Source: Ferrimonas sediminicola (GTDB lineage Bacteria > Pseudomonadota > Gammaproteobacteria > Enterobacterales > Shewanellaceae). From it: a stretch of 64,000 nt of DNA. Below, piece by piece: positions 62,405 through 64,000 of the stretch. A model generated the notes under the pieces. That model saw only the letters and a program-made list of their open reading frames with translations. It searched no databases and was not told the DNA's origin. A program made the position numbers and the translations under genes. Positions within the stretch are counted from its first letter, which is position 1. Every line of letters begins with the position of its first letter. The stretch covers positions 1-64,000 of the forward strand of contig NZ_SWCI01000009.1 in NCBI RefSeq assembly GCF_005116715.1, read 5' to 3'.

Positions 62405-62904
62405 ACCGGTTTGGCCTGGGGTGGGGCAACCCCAAGTTGGATCCCTTCGTCGAAACACCGCCTCCGCCGGAGCTGGCCTGGCAGCTTCATGGCTATGGCT
62501 GGTGGGTGCTGGCGCTGTGCCTGGCGGCCGTCACCGCCCGGTGGGCGCGGAACAGCTACCTGAGATACCGTGCGAACCGATATCGGCGTCAGGCCCTGGC
62601 CTGGCTCGATGCCCTGCCTCCCTACCGTGTCGCAAGCCCCAGACCGGAGTACGCCAGGGTTCCCGCCCTGCTGCGTAAAGTGGCCCTCTGCAGCGACGGT
62701 CGCCGTGAGGTGGCCCCTCTGTCGGGCCGGGACTGGGAGGCCTGGTTGGACAGCCGCTGTCCGGGTTGTGACTTTGCAGGCCGCGCCCACGGACTGCTGT
62801 ACCGGCTGGCCTATATGCCCGATCCCCTCAGTGAGATTGAGATGACTCAACTGCTGGGTCAGGTCCGAAATTGGGTTCGCGATCACAGGAGGAGAGATGT
62901 TTGA
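62401..62904 (+). CDS. DUF4381 membrane protein of the Bat-like operon
   Basis: A 167-residue protein with one helix (about 32-48, WWVLALCLAAVTA) after a short proline-rich N-terminus (NPKLDPFVETPPPPE), followed by an RYRANRYRRQALAWLDAL basic helix region, as in DUF4381. I choose TTG 62401, which overlaps the preceding stop (TTGA) with a GGGACAGG region upstream. Longer frames starting inside the DUF58 gene are out of context. The stop overlaps the next gene by 8 bases. Confidence 0.82.
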   Translation: MNRFGLGWGNPKLDPFVETPPPPELAWQLHGYGWWVLALCLAAVTARWARNSYLRYRANRYRRQALAWLDALPPYRVASPRPEYARVPALLRKVALCSDGRREVAPLSGRDWEAWLDSRCPGCDFAGRAHGLLYRLAYMPDPLSEIEMTQLLGQVRNWVRDHRRRDV

Positions 62905-63877
62905 GCTTGGCCATCCATGGGCGCTGCTGCTACTGCCACTGCCGTTGCTGGTTCAGTACTGCTGCCGTCCGTTTGAGATCAGGGAGGAGAGCCTGCGCTT
63001 TCCGCTGTTTGACGAACTGGCGTGCCTTCACCGAGGGCTTGGTGGTGTCGCCAGGGTGGTGCCCGGGCAAGCCTCGGTGCAACAGGTGGTGGTTGTGACT
63101 GGCTGGGTGGCACTGTGCCTGAGCCTGGCGAAGCCGCTCTGGCTGGCACCGCCGGTAGCGCTGCCGGTGGCGGCGCGGGAGATCATGGTGGCCATCGATC
63201 TCTCCCGCTCCATGAATGAAACCGATTTTGTCGAGGGAGAGAGAACAATGGACCGGGTCCAGGGGGTCAAGGAGATGATGGCCCGTTTTGCCCAGGCGCG
63301 TCGCGATGATCGGCTGGGGCTGATCCTGTTTGCCGACCAGCCATTCCTGCAAACCCCCTTCACCGACAGCCTGGATGCCTGGCTGCAGCTGCTGATGAGC
63401 AGTGAACAGGGGATGGCCGGCTCCATGACCGCCATTGGGGATGCCATCGGCCTGGCGGTCCATGCCTTTCAGCAGGCCAGGACCGGCAACCGGGTGTTGG
63501 TGCTGATCACCGACGGCAAGGACAACGCGTCGATGGTGCCCCCCCTGGAGGCGGCCCAGTTGGCCGCCAGGCACCGTATCCGCATCCACACCATCGCCAT
63601 TGGCGACCCCGGATCCGGCGACCAAAACCAGCCTGATTTCCGCCAGTTGGCGGAGATCGCCAGCATCACCGGTGGCCGGGACTTTCGCGCCGCCGATCGC
63701 AACCAGTTGCTGGCCATCAATGCCGAGCTGAACCGGCTGGAGCCGAGCCTGCGGGGCCGCCGTGTCCACCGGCCGAAACACAGCCTGCACCATTGGCCCC
63801 TCAGCCTGTGGCTGGCGGTGTCATTGCCTCTTATGGGGCTGTCAGGGTGGCGGCAGCGGGGCCGGGCCGATGGTTGA
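62897..63877 (+). CDS. VWA-domain membrane protein (BatA-like)
   Basis: A 326-residue protein: N-terminal helix (about 5-22), a second helix (about 62-80), a VWA domain with MIDAS motif DLSRS (Asp101, Ser103, Ser105), threonine loop TPFTD and acid TDGKDN, then a C-terminal helix (about 300-320). This is the BatA layout, where VWA proteins form membrane complexes implicated in oxidative or envelope stress tolerance. GGAGG precedes the ATG. The next gene overlaps its end by 8 bases. Confidence 0.9.
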   Translation: MFELGHPWALLLLPLPLLVQYCCRPFEIREESLRFPLFDELACLHRGLGGVARVVPGQASVQQVVVVTGWVALCLSLAKPLWLAPPVALPVAAREIMVAIDLSRSMNETDFVEGERTMDRVQGVKEMMARFAQARRDDRLGLILFADQPFLQTPFTDSLDAWLQLLMSSEQGMAGSMTAIGDAIGLAVHAFQQARTGNRVLVLITDGKDNASMVPPLEAAQLAARHRIRIHTIAIGDPGSGDQNQPDFRQLAEIASITGGRDFRAADRNQLLAINAELNRLEPSLRGRRVHRPKHSLHHWPLSLWLAVSLPLMGLSGWRQRGRADG

Positions 63878-64000
63878 CTGGACCACCCTGTCCCAGTTTC
63901 ATCTCCTGCGTCCCGGCTGGCTGGTGTTACTGCTGCCACTGGTGTGGGGATACCGCCGCCTGAGAGCGTCGCGGGGGGCCATGGGCCGCTGGAGCGGCCT
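63870..64000 (+). CDS. Second VWA-type membrane protein (BatB-like), cut by window end
   Basis: An ATG overlapping the preceding stop opens a frame, MVDWTTLSQFHLLRPGWLVLLLPLVWGYRRLRAS..., with an N-terminal membrane helix, which continues past the last base. N-terminus and position match the BatB-type VWA gene that normally follows BatA. Only about 43 codons are visible, so this rests on context. Confidence 0.65.
   Translation, partial: MVDWTTLSQFHLLRPGWLVLLLPLVWGYRRLRASRGAMGRWSG

Overview
The window looks like a GC-rich chromosome segment from a marine, respiratory gammaproteobacterium of the Shewanella/Ferrimonas type (Alteromonadales). This is inferred from gene content: GlyGly-CTERM extracellular nucleases of the ExeM type, a CrbS/CrbR acetate-switch pair, tetrathionate-reductase-like TtrBA, a RegBA-type redox pair, a split-Soret-type cytochrome, a second-type Lon and a GltD-fused formate dehydrogenase. 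Nothing suggests a prophage, plasmid or CRISPR array, and I see no intact insertion sequence.

Layout. 1-520: tail of an rRNA operon (5S rRNA, tRNA-Asp, terminator) with a duplicated tRNA 3' end. 520-1110: non-coding, with palindromic repeats. 1.1-10.2 kb: small YoaH protein, then a minus-strand block for extracellular DNA/nucleotide use (UshA 5'-nucleotidase; porin-ExeM-endonuclease I operon). 10.2-22 kb: ribokinase, hydrolase-NatA-NatB operon, RegB/RegA-like pair with a divergent DM13 protein, membrane proteins, Lon. 22-28.5 kb: one-polypeptide formate dehydrogenase, L,D-transpeptidase next to Lpp, SixA. 28.5-34 kb: NikR-like regulator with altered metal site, secreted and membrane unknowns, and a Fur-boxed TonB receptor. 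34-40 kb: TtrBA without TtrC, a monohaem cytochrome and a PotD-like binding protein. 40-54 kb: CrbR and CrbS (convergent), then a porin / Liv-type ABC transporter / two CoA-ligase operon. 54-59 kb: a shrunken FtsZ-like protein, a split-Soret-like multihaem protein with a lipoprotein partner, a broken duplicate of a peroxiredoxin gene and a membrane protein. 59-64 kb: peroxiredoxin-MdaB with a divergent HxlR regulator, then the start of a MoxR/DUF58/DUF4381/VWA (Bat-like) operon that runs off the edge.

How the genes work together. Three themes recur. (1) Scavenging: secreted nucleases and UshA would turn environmental DNA into nucleosides and phosphate, entering through the neighbouring porin. 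(2) Carbon-source switching: CrbS/CrbR lies beside a porin/ABC/ligase operon with a CRP-like site and a perfect inverted repeat in its promoter region, suggesting catabolite-controlled uptake and CoA activation of a carboxylic acid. (3) Redox: FDH, TtrBA, RegBA, split-Soret cytochrome, MdaB and HxlR.

The most unusual object is the gene at 54340-55101. It keeps the FtsZ C-terminal domain and an FtsZ-like C-terminal peptide but has lost the GTP-binding signature. All family assignments are from reading motifs; no database search was run.
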